Of a stretch of DNA of 64,000 nucleotides, positions 1 through 11,061 are shown piece after piece (within the stretch, counting starts at the first letter, position 1; each line of letters starts with the position of its first letter). This DNA comes from Calliphora vicina. Lineage: Eukaryota; Arthropoda; Insecta; Diptera; Calliphoridae. The stretch spans positions 114,588,226 through 114,652,225 of the forward strand of contig NC_088780.1 in NCBI RefSeq assembly GCF_958450345.1, read 5' to 3'. The notes under the pieces are model-generated. The model did no database searches. It was not told where the DNA came from and saw nothing but the letters and a program-made list of their open reading frames with translations. A program made the position numbers and the translations under genes.

Positions 1-540
1 TATATAACGAACGTTTCAAAAATTGTATGCTCGATATAACGAATGATGAGGAAGAACAAACAAACTAAAAGTAGTAAAGAATGTAAAAACAAGAAAATAA
101 GTCGTTACAGTACCGTTTTCAATGGTAACTCTCTTTAATAATAATAGCTGCTGTCACTTTGTCTATAGTGGTTTTAATTGCTTGTTTTCACAATATCGAA
201 TAAAAAATTTCGTTCACATTCTAAGCGATAGAAAACTGATTAGTTCACATAAAAATGAAGTTAGGGAATCCAAAATCAGCTTTCTTTCGCTTAGAATTCT
301 AACGAATTTCATCCTCCAGAAGAACAATTAGTAAAAACTACTAAAGATATACAAATTTGGACGATATTCATGCCTACTAATGTCACATCGCTCATCCAAT
401 CTAGAGATCAAAACACCATAAATTCCAATATAGAAATAGTTGTCCAAAATTAAAAAAAAACATCTCGATATAACGAATTTTTCAATTTAACGAATGGGCC
501 TGACAAACAATTACACAAAAATCGTCGCACCTATAATTGG
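1..540. repeat. Possible pogo/Tigger-type relic
   Basis: The motif CTCGATATAACGAAT occurs near 30 and again near 464, with related AACGAA words at the left edge and near 488. Such words are typical of the ends of pogo/Tigger elements, but no facing inverted repeat or transposase is visible, so the call rests on motif resemblance. The short open frame at 122-331 has no recognisable domain. Confidence 0.3.
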
Positions 541-600
541 TTATAACTCCCATATAAAGTCCACTTCCATATTATTGATGGTGGTTATATAAAAATTGGC
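520..600 (+). repeat. Eroded fragment of Helitron-related family B
   Basis: The words 'ATAATTGGTTATAACTCCCA' and 'AAAGTCCACTTCC' match the late-middle part of the family B elements (compare 42390-42440). About 80 bases are alignable by eye; the ends are lost. Confidence 0.4.
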
Positions 601-1299
601 ATAGTTGAATATAACTCTTTTAATTGTTATCTTTGTAGACTTTTGTATAATTTTTACGATTTTTATATCCACCACCAAAAATATATATTATGTGTGATAT
701 TATATTGGTGGTGTCACATCACTTGTTAAAATTTATGTTTTGTACCGGAAAGTCAAAATGTTTTTGATTAGATTATACTTAAATTTTAATATTTAGAAAT
801 AGTTGAATTTTATCTTTTTAGCCTATTTATTATAATATCCAAAAGCAAGTAATCCCCAACGGAATAGTATTTATTATACCCTAGTATATTTTGATTATGT
901 CATAAAACCCTTTTATCAGCCTCAGATCAAATATAGTCCCATTGAGATAAAATCTGAAAATTCCAATTTTTTATATATTTTTCTATTGGTTTCGAGACCT
1001 CAAGCCCTTAATGCCATTTTGTAATGTATAAATAAAGATTTGTCCAATTTTTTTAACCTAATATTATTGGTTCTTATTGTAAAAAATAAAAATTTTACAT
1101 TTCCTTAAGAAATGCGTATCGGTTTATAATTAGGTCTTTAGTTTCCAAACACAGATTGAAAATCTCGATAACAATATATTTTGGCTGAAAGAAGTATTGA
1201 AATGGTTAATATTCCTAAAACAGATTTCCAAAAATCGCACTTATTTGAATATTGAAAATCTTAAATATTCAAAGAAGCACCTAATACCAAAACTAAATA
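600..1299. other. AT-rich DNA, nothing identified
   Basis: No open frame of note, no clear repeat ends and no RNA gene. It lies downstream of the splice donor of the candidate exon read on the minus strand, so it would be intron if that exon is real. Confidence 0.5.
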
Positions 1300-1352
1300 T
1301 TAGAAATAAAAAAAATAAGGATGAGAAAGTGATTGGGAAAAAAAGAACTTAC

Positions 1353-1929
1353 CACAACATGTGAAGAATATCAAAACAATGACAAACTTGATGAGACTGT
1401 TTAAATTGTTGTTGATGTGAAAGATGCAATTTCTAAAACTGTTGCTTTTTGTTGTGCAAAAACTGTTGCTTCTTCTAATTTTAATATTGGAGCAGCTGTC
1501 GCTACTGTTGTTTTCGTTATTCATGCCACAGTTGTTGCATGTGTCTGTGTTGAATGTATTTGCACAATGCATGTAATTAGAGTTGTCCTTAGTGGACGAT
1601 GATGAGGCTGATGTTTTCATTGTTGTTTCTATTTCTGCTGCTGTTGTTGTTCTGGTTGACGAAGATCTTATAGTAGTTGTTGATGATGATGTTGTTTTTG
1701 TTTCTGTTGTTGTTACATTTGAGTGACAACAAGAAATACACCCACACAAACACTGCATACTTGTTAAGCAATTATTATTGTTGTTGCCTTTGTTAGAAAT
1801 TATGCTGCTGTTGTTAGTTTCAAGTGTTAACAACATGTTGCATTTATTTTTTCCGACTTGATTATAATTATTACTGAAACAGGTTGAGTCTGTTAATTTA
1901 ATATTATTTTTATTCTTTATTATTTGCAT
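1353..1929 (-). CDS. Candidate first coding exon, N/T/S/C-rich protein with C-terminal hydrophobic segment
   Basis: Seen: an open frame on the minus strand starts at the ATG at 1929-1927 with upstream context GCGAAAC, a good fly translation start. It stays open for 192 codons and reaches a strong splice donor (exon end ...TTGTG, then GTAAGTTC) at 1352, leaving one base of a split codon. Residues roughly 45-165 are low complexity: runs of Asn, Thr and Ser with many Cys, and three CC, CGC or CNNC clusters. The last 15 residues (about 178-192) are hydrophobic, including FVIVLIFF, and could be a signal-anchor or membrane segment. Reading past the donor would add only 17 codons to a stop, so the splice is the better end. 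Known: homopolymer-rich exons are common in fly neuronal and signalling genes. Inferred: a first coding exon whose remaining exons lie beyond the left edge. The family is not recognised. The alternative is a chance open frame in CAA/ACA triplet repeats, since stops are rare in such DNA. Confidence 0.45.
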
Positions 1930-2270
1930 GTTTCGCTTTTTAAATGTAGTTTTATATTAAAACTTTGTTTTCTATTTTAATTTCTTTAATATTGTAGTTT
2001 TTTTTGTTTTATGATTTTTATTTCAGTAGTTTTGTTTTTTGTGTTCTTGTTGCTGCTGTTGTTTTTCTTATGCTGTTAGTATTAATTATATAAATTGTGT
2101 ATTTTGTTGCAAAATCATATGTCTGCTGTCGTCTGTCTCTCTACTCAAGTTGCATAATGTGTAATAATTGTTGTGTGCAAAAGCAGCCGAGTGATGGATG
2201 ACTACTTGACACTAATTAAGTGAAAAAGAACAAAAAAATCACTCGCTATTTACTCATATACGTTTTCTTT
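1930..2270 (-). other. Possible 5' leader and upstream region of the candidate exon
   Basis: Upstream of the ATG on the minus strand come about 170 bases of T-rich (plus-strand) DNA, then a less AT-biased, non-repetitive block at about 2115-2230 containing CTGCTGTCGTCTGTCTCTC. This would fit a leader or promoter region, but no TATA box or initiator can be assigned. Confidence 0.25.
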
Positions 2271-2379
2271 AACATATATCTCGTGTTGCCAGATTTTTGG
2301 CAATTGCTTTTGTCCTAATTATGAATCGAATAACGAATCAATATCTTTTATAATAAGAAATTTTAAATAATAATTTTGC

Positions 2380-2418
2380 ATCTAAATAATTGTGCTCTGA
2401 CAGCACAATTATTTAGAT
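2380..2418. repeat. Perfect 17-bp hairpin
   Basis: ATCTAAATAATTGTGCT is followed after the 5-base loop CTGAC by its exact reverse complement. Nothing around it suggests a terminator or RNA gene. It could be the core of a tiny palindromic element. Confidence 0.8.
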
Positions 2419-3668
2419 TCAGCGAACAAAGTTTAACGAACAATTTAGTTGATATCCTTTTTTATATGAACATTGATAACATATGTCAGCAAAAAAAGGC
2501 TTGTATAATCACTATACTAATTTGATGCATCATGGCTACCTAAGTACAAATATGATCCAAATTTAATATACTATGAAGAGTTTTTTTTTTAAAAAAATTT
2601 AAGTAAAATTTTGAATTTTTTTAGACGTTTCTCCACTTAATTGATGATAACTCAAAAACGTTTAGTCCGATATTATTAAAATAAACATACACAAATTTAA
2701 ATTTACGTAACCATTTAATCCATTTATATATTGCGTTTCAATCGGCTCAGTAGTTTCGGAGTTATAATAAAAATTTTCAGGTTTATTGCTTTATCGCAAA
2801 GCCACATATAATAGCAACAAAATGAGAAATCGATGGATTCTTTTCGAATTTATTTACACTTAAGTGAATTCGCTAATTTCCACAAAATTTTAGTTTTTTG
2901 TTTGATATACATAAAATTGAGTTAACCCCTTGCTGACCAAGGTTTTAAATCGTTGAAAAAGTTTTATTTTTTTTAAGACATATTGAAAATAAGGACTTCA
3001 GGAAGTTATTTACAAAATTTTTCATTTGTGGAGGACCTGGAAGGAATCGAAAAAGACCTGCAAGGAACCGAAAGGATCCGAAAGGAAACTGGAACCGTTG
3101 GGTCAGCATCAGCCAAAAGATAAAAAACTCATAGATTTTTGTTTAAATTTTATTAATATATTGATTAGTTTTGTAACTTTTCAAAATTCTTAGCTTTTTT
3201 GGCATTTCGCTATGCATATTTCACAAACTAAGAATTGCATTGTTAAGCGGAACGGATGAATTTTAGATATCGAAATTCTTGACCAGTGTGCAAAGTTTCG
3301 AGCAAAACTCTTTGTGCTCCATTTAAAAAACAAGCTAACATATTTGTGGCTTTTTTTGCTTTTTTACATGGTGAACCGAGCTTAATACATGTTAGCAATG
3401 TCAATAGATCATATCAATTGAAAAATCTTTAAAAGTCTCTAAGGGCCATTGACCTTAAGTAGCCCGTTCTAGAATTTATCCACCATAACTCTGTTCCTAA
3501 CAACTTAATGTATCACCGTAATGTCAGAATATTAAAGCTTGCAAGAAATCTTTAAATTTAAAAATTTAAAATGTCAAAAAAAAACATCGTAACTGCCTTG
3601 CAGAAATACTTTATATTAGGGGTTGTACGGAGATTATTTGTTTCGAGATACGGTCTACTGTACCTATA
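2419..3668. other. AT-rich DNA with weak repeat traces
   Basis: 2740-2775 carries 'CAATCGGCTCAGTAGTTTCG', a phrase typical of the subterminal part of Helitron-like fly repeats (compare 18045-18075). At 3020-3110 there is a GAA/GGAACC-biased block with repeated GGAACCGAAAGG-like words. No gene is seen. Confidence 0.35.
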
Positions 3669-3990
3669 TGTGGGATTTCATGTGAAGGGAACAAAATTTT
3701 AAAACCGATGTATTCCGATCGTAATGAAATTTGCACCGAACAGGTGTTTTTTCTCATCCATGTAATTTATTACCTATTGTTCTAGCAAAATTTGTTTGAT
3801 TGATTTTCTTAAATTTTTCAAAAAAAAAAAATAATAATAAAAAATTTTTGCCTTTTTTTTGCAAATTTAAAAGAAATTCAAAAACGTTTTTGAATTTGTA
3901 TAAAAAAAGTCAAATATTTTTTATTTTTAATTTTTTTTTCTAAAGATTGAAGAAATAGCTATCTAAGCTATTTGTGACAAATTTTGCTAT
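3669..3990 (+). repeat. Family A element, left-arm fragment
   Basis: It opens with TGTGGGATTTCATG right after a TA, like the other family A left ends, and keeps the phrases TATTCCGATC, GAAATTTGCACC and TTATTACCTATTGTTC. An internal deletion removes part of the arm. It fades into A/T homopolymers near 3930-3990. Confidence 0.7.
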
Positions 3991-5581
3991 ATATAAAATT
4001 GAATAAAGTCGTTTGATATTAATAAACATAATTGTAAAGAAAAACAGATTCGGTGTACTATTAATTACTTTTACGTCTAGATTCCTTATTTTTTGTCTGA
4101 GTTTCATCACAGATACCTCTTTTGAGAGGTTTTGAAATAATTTTACTGTTTCAACAATTGTTGTAAAAAATGTTAAGAAATCACCTCTTATTTGGATTTG
4201 GTAGACCTAAAAAGACCTAAAGTTGAGGAACATTGTCAAGACATATTTTGTTGTTTTAAGTATCAAAAAGGCGATTTTCTGGGGTCATAAATAATAACTT
4301 CGTTGATCCGGCTATGCTGCCTAATAATAAAAACACATAATTACAAAATACATTTAAAATAAAAAGCAGGGAGATATATAAATAAATCGAAATATGTAAA
4401 AGTCGTCCAGCAATTTGTTGCCATTTTATTAGACATATTAAGTGTCATTAATATTATTAATTCTTACAGGCGCAATATTAAAATTTCAAAATTAAAACAT
4501 ATATTTTCTCAAATAGTATTTGTATCCAGTATTTTTTTATTTTTATCAAATTAAACTTTTTGAAAATCACACTAATTTATTATATTATTTATTTATTTTT
4601 CATTTATCTCTTTTTTGATTTTACGTGTTTATTCTTATTATTTTATAACTTCACGAACTCACGTCAAATTTTTTATTTTTTTTTTGTTTGTTTGTTTGGC
4701 CTTTGTGTTTTTTAGGTTCGTTACACTTCCGTTTTACCAACTCATCCCGGAACCGTTACATGTGCAACTAATCTTTGGCACAACACAACAACAAAAGCTC
4801 CCATATGTCTGTAGTCGTTTCATGCCTACTACAAACACACACATTTCTTGCTCACTTTTTCATTCCACACACTTGCTTATGTGTGAGTGTGTGTTCTTGC
4901 CTCAATGAGTTTATGAGTTTTTCCGTGTGTTGCGGAATCTTTTGTATACAGCTGACAAAAAAAAGAAGAAATTTCATATTGGAATTTGTTTTTCTTTTTT
5001 TACGATTTAGAGCAACATGTTGCTCTACAACAATGTTGACTGGAAATGTTGCTATTAAAAATGTTTCTTCAACTTTAATTTATATTTAGTTACATGTATT
5101 TTTAATGATTTGTTTTTGTTTTCTTTTTTAAACTATATAGATTTTCTAACGTTTCTGCTGCTCATTTGTTTTTAATATATTTATGGGAATTTTTTTGTTG
5201 TTGATTTTTGTGATTTACTACCAGTTGTTATGATGATTTTTTCTATTTTGATTTAAGTTGCTGTAACATCAGTCTGTTAGTTTAATTAGATTTTATTTCC
5301 ATTTTGTTTGTATTGTATTTCTGCGAATTGTTAGACATTAAAATTGCTGGCCTGTTTTGAAGTCTAAATAGGCTGGAAATAGAAAGAAATATACATTAAA
5401 TATTTATTAGTTTATGTTGCCATAACAAATCGAAACAAGAGACATAATTGTAATAATGATTCTGTGAAAAATGTTAAGCCACGTTGGACATCTGGAGAAT
5501 AATTAGACTAAATTTAGTTATTTTGACTGGAAAATATTTTATAATTTGTTTTTTGATCTTAGACTAAGTGTTTAAAAATAA
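3991..5581. other. AT-rich DNA, no gene identified
   Basis: Short open frames at 4615-5089 overlap a CA/TG-rich, non-repetitive block (4740-4930, with ACAAACACACACATTTC). It looks like non-coding intron or flank. No splice-bounded frame or recognisable domain is present. Confidence 0.4.
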
Positions 5582-5820
5582 AGGGTGTTTTTTTATAGAT
5601 GTGGGGGAATTTTAATTGAAATAAAACACAGAAAACTGTTTTTAATATCCATTCAATTGGCTTTATTAACTAGATAATTTTATGGAACTAATATTTACTT
5701 ATGATTTATGGCGTAACCTGGAAGTCCAATTTTCACACACCGTTCGCAGTAATCAGGCCGTCTTTCGGAAATAACGCGTCGAATATTCTTCCAAATACTG
5801 GATAGATTTTGGTTTATCTA

Positions 5821-7055
5821 CACCCTAATAAATTTTCATGTAAATTTACTCAATTTATAGTATGTAACTTTTCTCCTACTACAAATAGGGTAAAAATACA
5901 CGTTGTGTGTAAATTCAAATATTTAAGCATATTGTATGTAAAAAATTAAACAAAAAGAGTGTGAATTTACATATTTATGTGATTAAAAATATTTAGCAAC
6001 ATATCGATTTCATATGAATTAAATTTTTTTGTGTCTAAAAAGACATTGTTAATATGTAAAGTTACAGTGAAAATGTTTAAAACTACACGTAAAATATGCA
6101 TATATACATCAAAAATGTTTTATATTAAACAATTCATATCATTCTCCTTTCCATTCAAAATACATATAAAAACATAACAGTTATTTTGTTTTATTAAATT
6201 CAAGATGATTTTATTAAACATTTGCAAGAACAAATTATACTGTTTCTAGGATATTCACATCCAGCGACCGCTTATAAATACATGTTTAAAATATCAGCGT
6301 AGTAGCTTCTTGAGGGGACGTGATGCTTATTCTTGAGAACTTAGTCAGCACGATTGTTCCTCTTATGTCAATTGAGCTGTTAAAATGGTCATGTTTTTTA
6401 ACTAAAATTTTGGAAAAAAGGATAATTTGAATTAGAAAAAATTTTATCACCTCGATTTCCGGCCAAATAAACATCTCGGCGGCCAAATAAACATTACCTG
6501 TATTTTGGCACAATTCCCTTCGCATCAAATCGGCAGTGTTATTGATTCTTATGCGGCCACTTTACAAAAATCGCACCCAAGCTATTGTACAACTGGTGCA
6601 AGGATATAGAACTGATATTAGAGTGCGTATGGATGCTGCTTTATATGACTTACATTCCATTATATTGTTTCTCGAACTATTTAAATTATTAATTTTTATT
6701 ATTTGCCTTCTTTTTTATAACAAATATTTTGTATCGATTTTCTTTATTTTTATTTTTTAGAAACAACACTTTTGACAATTAATATATTACTCGTTTTAAG
6801 AAAGTACGATTACACACTTTGTATGTAAAATTTATATCTAAACACATTATATGTAATTTTAAAGTTAATATGTGTAATATATTATAAACATGTTTCAAAA
6901 CATTAAAAGTACTATATTTTGTACGTACTTTTGCAGATAAAAGTATGTAAAAAAATTGGATAGACATATTGTGCTCAAATTTACACATTTTCTGTAATTT
7001 TACATGAAAATTTGCTTAGATTATAGTAGTAAATTTACATGCATTTTTTAGAGTG
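5821..7055. mobile_element. TA-flanked non-autonomous element (Tc1/mariner-type) inside the mariner
   Basis: The ends are imperfect inverted repeats, CACCCTAATAAA and CACTCTAAAAAA read inward, each followed within a few bases by CATGTAAATTTACT. TA flanks both sides (5819-5820 and 7056-7057). The word CATGTAAATTTAC and variants recur inside both ends. The centre (6280-6700) is less repetitive, with short frames on both strands and no recognised domain; it may be captured DNA. Confidence 0.7.
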
Positions 7056-7322
7056 TATACAGTCCTGGGACTTTACATATGCCCAGATAATAGCTAAATG
7101 GCGTGGCCAGTGAACAAGTCCATTTCTTGAAATTATACGTTCGCCAAATGTTTCTCTCACTAAATTGATTGTAACATATCTGCAATACTAATGCCTTCCA
7201 ATTGAGGCACGAAAAAGTTAGTAAGCATGTTTCTATAAATCTCTCCGTTGACAGTAACGTTCTGATCATCGTTATTTGTGAAAATATATGTACCAAGGAT
7301 TCCACCCGACCCACAGTGTGGC

Positions 7323-7895
7323 AAATTTAAAAATAGCGGCCAAAACTCTTTAACTCTTGACACAGTCGAATTTTTTTTAATGCGTTTTTTTATTTGATAG
7401 GTGACTTTTTACCCTTATTTTGGTATATAATAATTTGTATATTAGGTTGTGGCGGAATGTAGATATGTCTACATGAAAATTATTTGCGTTAAATATTGTG
7501 TAGCTACCAACATTTTTAAGAGATTTATGCTCGTTAAAGTGATTTTCGGTTCTATTCCATCAAATCTTTATGTAAAATTTAACATATTTTAAAAAATAAT
7601 CATCCCAATTATGAATAAAAAATTCCGAGGGAGTTTGCTCCCCGGGAGTTTTTTCCCAATGAATTTGAAGTGAATGAATTTTCAATTTATTACATGATCC
7701 TACTTTTCAGTCAGATAAAAAAATGTGAATATTTAGTCACCCTGTTTGTAGGGAAAATGTTATCATAGAGACCTGAATTTTTGGCTTCTGAGGTTCTCAG
7801 GTATTAATTTTAATATGTGTAGTTAAAATTAAAAATTGGCGGCCAAAAAAAAAAACTTTTGAACGCTATTTGCGGCCCATACCAATAAAAACAAT
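7323..7895. other. Unexplained insertion within the mariner
   Basis: Mariner homology stops near 7322 and resumes near 8467. This first half of the gap has AAAAATAGCGGCCAAAAC at 7329 and a near-direct repeat AAAAATTGGCGGCC at 7830, which may mark the edges of a separate insertion. No coding potential is seen. Confidence 0.4.
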
Positions 7896-8464
7896 GGCCC
7901 ATAATCATAGTCAAAAATAAAGTACATTTTAAGAGAATTAAACTCGACTTTACTTAAGAGTGGACTTTAGGTCTATCATAGACAAGTTAAAGTATAATTC
8001 TGACGATGAAGTCGACTCTAAATATAAAACTAGCTGAAGTTGTTTTTAACTCAAGTAAAAAATGTTTAAGTTACAAGATATTGGTAGAGATTTTGCAATT
8101 ATTGAACAGTTATCAATAAAATTAGTACCAAAATATCGTAATTATGATATTAATCTTATATTTTCCACTTTTCCACAACAAACAAATTTCTTTCTTTAGA
8201 TGTCCCGGTTACTTTTATTGTTTACGTTTTTTGGATTTTTTTTTAATTTTGTATGTCAGCTGTTCAGCGTTGCCACTTGTCTGTTTTTTGTTGTATATTG
8301 TATGAAAACATTTTCTACATTTGCGGTGGCACCCAGTTAAAGTCGGTTCAATTTAAAACATACTTTTATTTTGACTATAGTTGCAAAATAATTGAAAGCA
8401 GGTTTTTATTTTAAAGTTCTTTTTAAAAAGAACCCACTTTAGTATTTGACTATGATTATGGGCC
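7896..8464. mobile_element. Non-autonomous TIR element, GGCCC family
   Basis: The element begins GGCCCATAATCATAGTCAAA and ends with the exact reverse complement. The flanks suggest a 3-bp duplication, AAT, on each side. It is 569 bp with no open frame. The superfamily is not certain. Confidence 0.75.
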
Positions 8465-8557
8465 AATGAGTTTTTCTGGATGTAATAGTTTTTCGACAAT
8501 GGCTTGAGGATTATCATCGCTCCAAATGCGGCATTAAACCAAGATGTGCTTCATCAC

Positions 8558-9633
8558 TAGTGTTTATTAGAAAACCGGTTTGTCGGTTAACCGAAAATTG
8601 TCATTTTTTAGAAAACCGGTTTTTTGGTTAACCGACTTTGAAAAAACCGTTTAACCGAGATCTATGTGAATAAAATATAAAATGTCCAATAAAGTATACA
8701 CAGCTTTAAAATTTTTGGTTTTTAGTAGTCAGGAATGGTTAATATTAAATAACTATAAATATGCAAAATTGCTAAGTCCATTTTATTTCGTAAAAATTTC
8801 AAAATTATTATCTCAGTAAATGGAATTTAGTATAAATATGTTATTAAATATATAATACTTGTTTTAATTATTGGTTTATTCAATAAATTTCAACCAAAAT
8901 ATGTAAATCACAATTTTTTTAATAAAATACATATTGTATTATTTTAAAAATTTATTATCCCCTCAACTTTCTGATATGAAACGGAAAATGCTCCAAGTCT
9001 CAAAAAGGACATATAAGATGCAAACGTACTTCTTCTTGACTGTGATTATTTTTCATTATAAATCTTACCAAATAATTAATAAAACCTCAGAAACCGTTTA
9101 TTTCTGAAAAGGAACTTTGTACACTAAGCTAACTAAATGATTAATAACATTAAATTCTAAGAACAAAATACACTAATGATGTCAAATTTATTGAAAGAAA
9201 GAATGTATATCAAATTCAATTTAAAGTTTGGTAAAATCATCCATAAGTTTATAAGGAATCATTAGTAAAATTTAGTTTAACTTCTAGAATTATGCGGAAT
9301 TTAATCTTAATTTTTAATAGTTTCGTTATGTGAAATTTATCCTGAAAAAGTTTTTGAGTAAACTCATCATCATCTACTATTTAGAATCGTTGAATTCTTA
9401 CAAAGTTTTATCTAAAGAGGTTTATATTGTAAGTCAGCAGTTTAGGTTTGAAATCAGACCAAGTGTTTGATATAATGTATACACAATGAATATAAAACTG
9501 CACCAAAACATGAAATTTATTAATTTTAGTCCCAAATTTTTAAAACCGGTTAACCGAGTGATATAAACTGGATAAACCGGTTAACCGAAAATCAACATTT
9601 TAAATTAACCGGTTATCCGGTTTATAAACACTA
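8558..9633. mobile_element. hAT-like non-autonomous element with perfect 8-bp target duplication
   Basis: It begins TAGTGTTTAT and ends ATAAACACTA, flanked by TTCATCAC on both sides (8550-8557 and 9634-9641). An 8-bp duplication and short T/CAG-type ends fit the hAT superfamily. Near each end are repeated palindromic words CCGGTTAACCG/AACCGGTT. The interior is AT-rich with no transposase. It interrupts the mariner's FSDEAH codons. Confidence 0.9.
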
Positions 9634-9699
9634 TTCATCACTGAACAACATCAAATGAAGGGTGTGTGAAAATTATTATTCCCAAAAACTCTGAAATAA

Positions 9700-9985
9700 G
9701 AGGTAATTAGCAAATACGATGCCATTATTTAGTACCAATAATCAAATTGCATACGAAATATATGAAGGTATTGATGTCAAGACAACTACATATGTATATC
9801 CTATTAAACAGGTTGTCGTAACTTAAAGTTTTGAGATTTCACTGAACTTTAGATATCTATGATGTATGGAAAAAAATTCATTGCATGTTAAATGCGAAAA
9901 AGGTATAGATGTACTTGATCCGTTCGAAAAGGGTTGAACATTAATGCCATAAAATTACCTAATTAATAAAGCCAATGAGTGCATA
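9700..9985. other. AT-rich DNA, nothing identified
   Basis: Mariner homology is not recognisable beyond about 9700. No frame, hairpin or repeat end stands out. Confidence 0.4.
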
Positions 9986-9989
9986 GCAT

Positions 9990-10450
9990 TGCACACAGAT
10001 AAGATTTCGGGATCTTGTGCGAAATCTTGCTGATATAATTCTGTCTCCATACGGCTTCCAGCGACCATTGCATCGAAAGTTTGTTTCGATAGCAGAAACC
10101 GATACCTAATCACGTGGGTTGCCGGAGTAAATGAGTTTGAGATTATATTTGAACAGTATTAGTTGTGGTTTCGTTAATAATGTATGTTTAGGATAAAGCG
10201 ACTAATTGGGCCACCTTCACAGATCCTAGTGTTGGACAGCCAAACACCTCTAGGCAGGTTAGAAATAATTGAGTTTCATTGAACGCTTTCTCATTTCATC
10301 TACCCCAGACGAGAGCCAGGGCGACATTTCCTGGAGATACAACCTATTAAACCGGAAGTAGTGAGGTTCTTAGCACCCCTAGTGGGTGGCAGACAGAGAG
10401 CTTTACGAATAAGTACACCTCTTTGAAAGACCTCATCTACCAAAGATCCT
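9990..10450. other. GC-enriched non-repetitive block of unknown nature
   Basis: About 460 bases are clearly less AT-rich than their surroundings (for example CCCCAGACGAGAGCCAGGGC near 10304). Both strands are broken by stops, and no protein family is recognised. It could be an old retroelement fragment or a conserved host segment. Confidence 0.35.
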
Positions 10451-11061
10451 AATAATGTATACAAAAATGTCACCAAGGATATTAGTGTAGAACTACTTTT
10501 ACTGTTTCTATATATTATAGTGAAATTACATTGATTTTATAATTATTTAAGTGATTATATTTGATTTGTATTTTACCTATTAAAAAAAACTCATGTTTTT
10601 TAAATATAAAAAATTTTATAATAAATATTCATTTTATAAAAATTCCAAGAATCAATAAAGCGACCAGAAAAAAACAAATTTGTTTTATACTTTTTCTTAA
10701 TCATATTAATAAACAAACAAAAAAACGTATTTCTATAAAAATCAACGCACCATTTGCTTTTTAATTGACTAGAACAATAATTTATTATAAATTTAAACAC
10801 ATGCAACAACATCACAACAAAACTCGTTGCAACAGCATAAATTTATTGTTTCTATACTCACTGTAGTCATTCGAAAAACAATATTTTATGGCCCTTCATA
10901 ACCAATTAGTTAAAAAATGTTGTATGTATTTGTCCATTTTTGTCATATTTTTTTTTGGAAATTTTGATTAAAACAAACAAAAGACACTCTTTGTTTTTTC
11001 CAATAAAAACAAATTTTCTTTAGAAAAAACTCCGATTAATATTTATGTATGCACATGAATT
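10451..11061. other. AT-rich DNA, nothing identified
   Basis: Very A-rich, with short overlapping frames on both strands (10561-10815) of Lys/Ile/Asn-biased composition that look like chance openings. Confidence 0.5.

Larger units (their letters stand above)
5582..9700 (-). pseudogene. Dead mariner-like element in pieces, interrupted by younger insertions
   Basis: Read on the minus strand, transposase pieces occur in the right order: LMLFSDEAHL around the hAT insertion (9680-9642 and 8557-8540), CRIWSDDNPQAIVEKLL (8530-8475), GSGGI then NVTVNGEIYRNMLTNFF (7310-7200), RETFGERIISRNGLVHWPR (7160-7090), and NIRRVISERRP followed by VCENWTSRLR (5800-5715). The outer end at 5585 has GGGTGTTTTTTTATAGATG, the kind of terminus expected for this family. 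These match known insect Tc1/mariner transposases. The first catalytic Asp is visible in FSDE, but the segment with the second Asp (around WFQQDG) is deleted, and there are frameshifts and stops. Three blocks split it: a TA-flanked element (5821-7055), an unexplained block plus a GGCCC element (7323-8464), and a hAT-like element (8558-9633). Confidence 0.85.

Noticed and set aside
1300..1352. Extension of the minus-strand frame past the splice donor
   Set aside because: A strong GTAAGT donor sits at 1352; the added 17 residues are Phe/Ser-rich, as expected from reading into a T-rich intron.
1417..1602. Plus-strand open frame with Cys and Val runs
   Set aside because: It is the opposite strand of the better-supported minus-strand exon and arises from the same triplet-rich DNA.
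4615..5089. Two overlapping frames with hydrophobic starts
   Set aside because: Phe/Leu-rich because of T runs; a frame overlap of this kind is typical of non-coding T-rich DNA.
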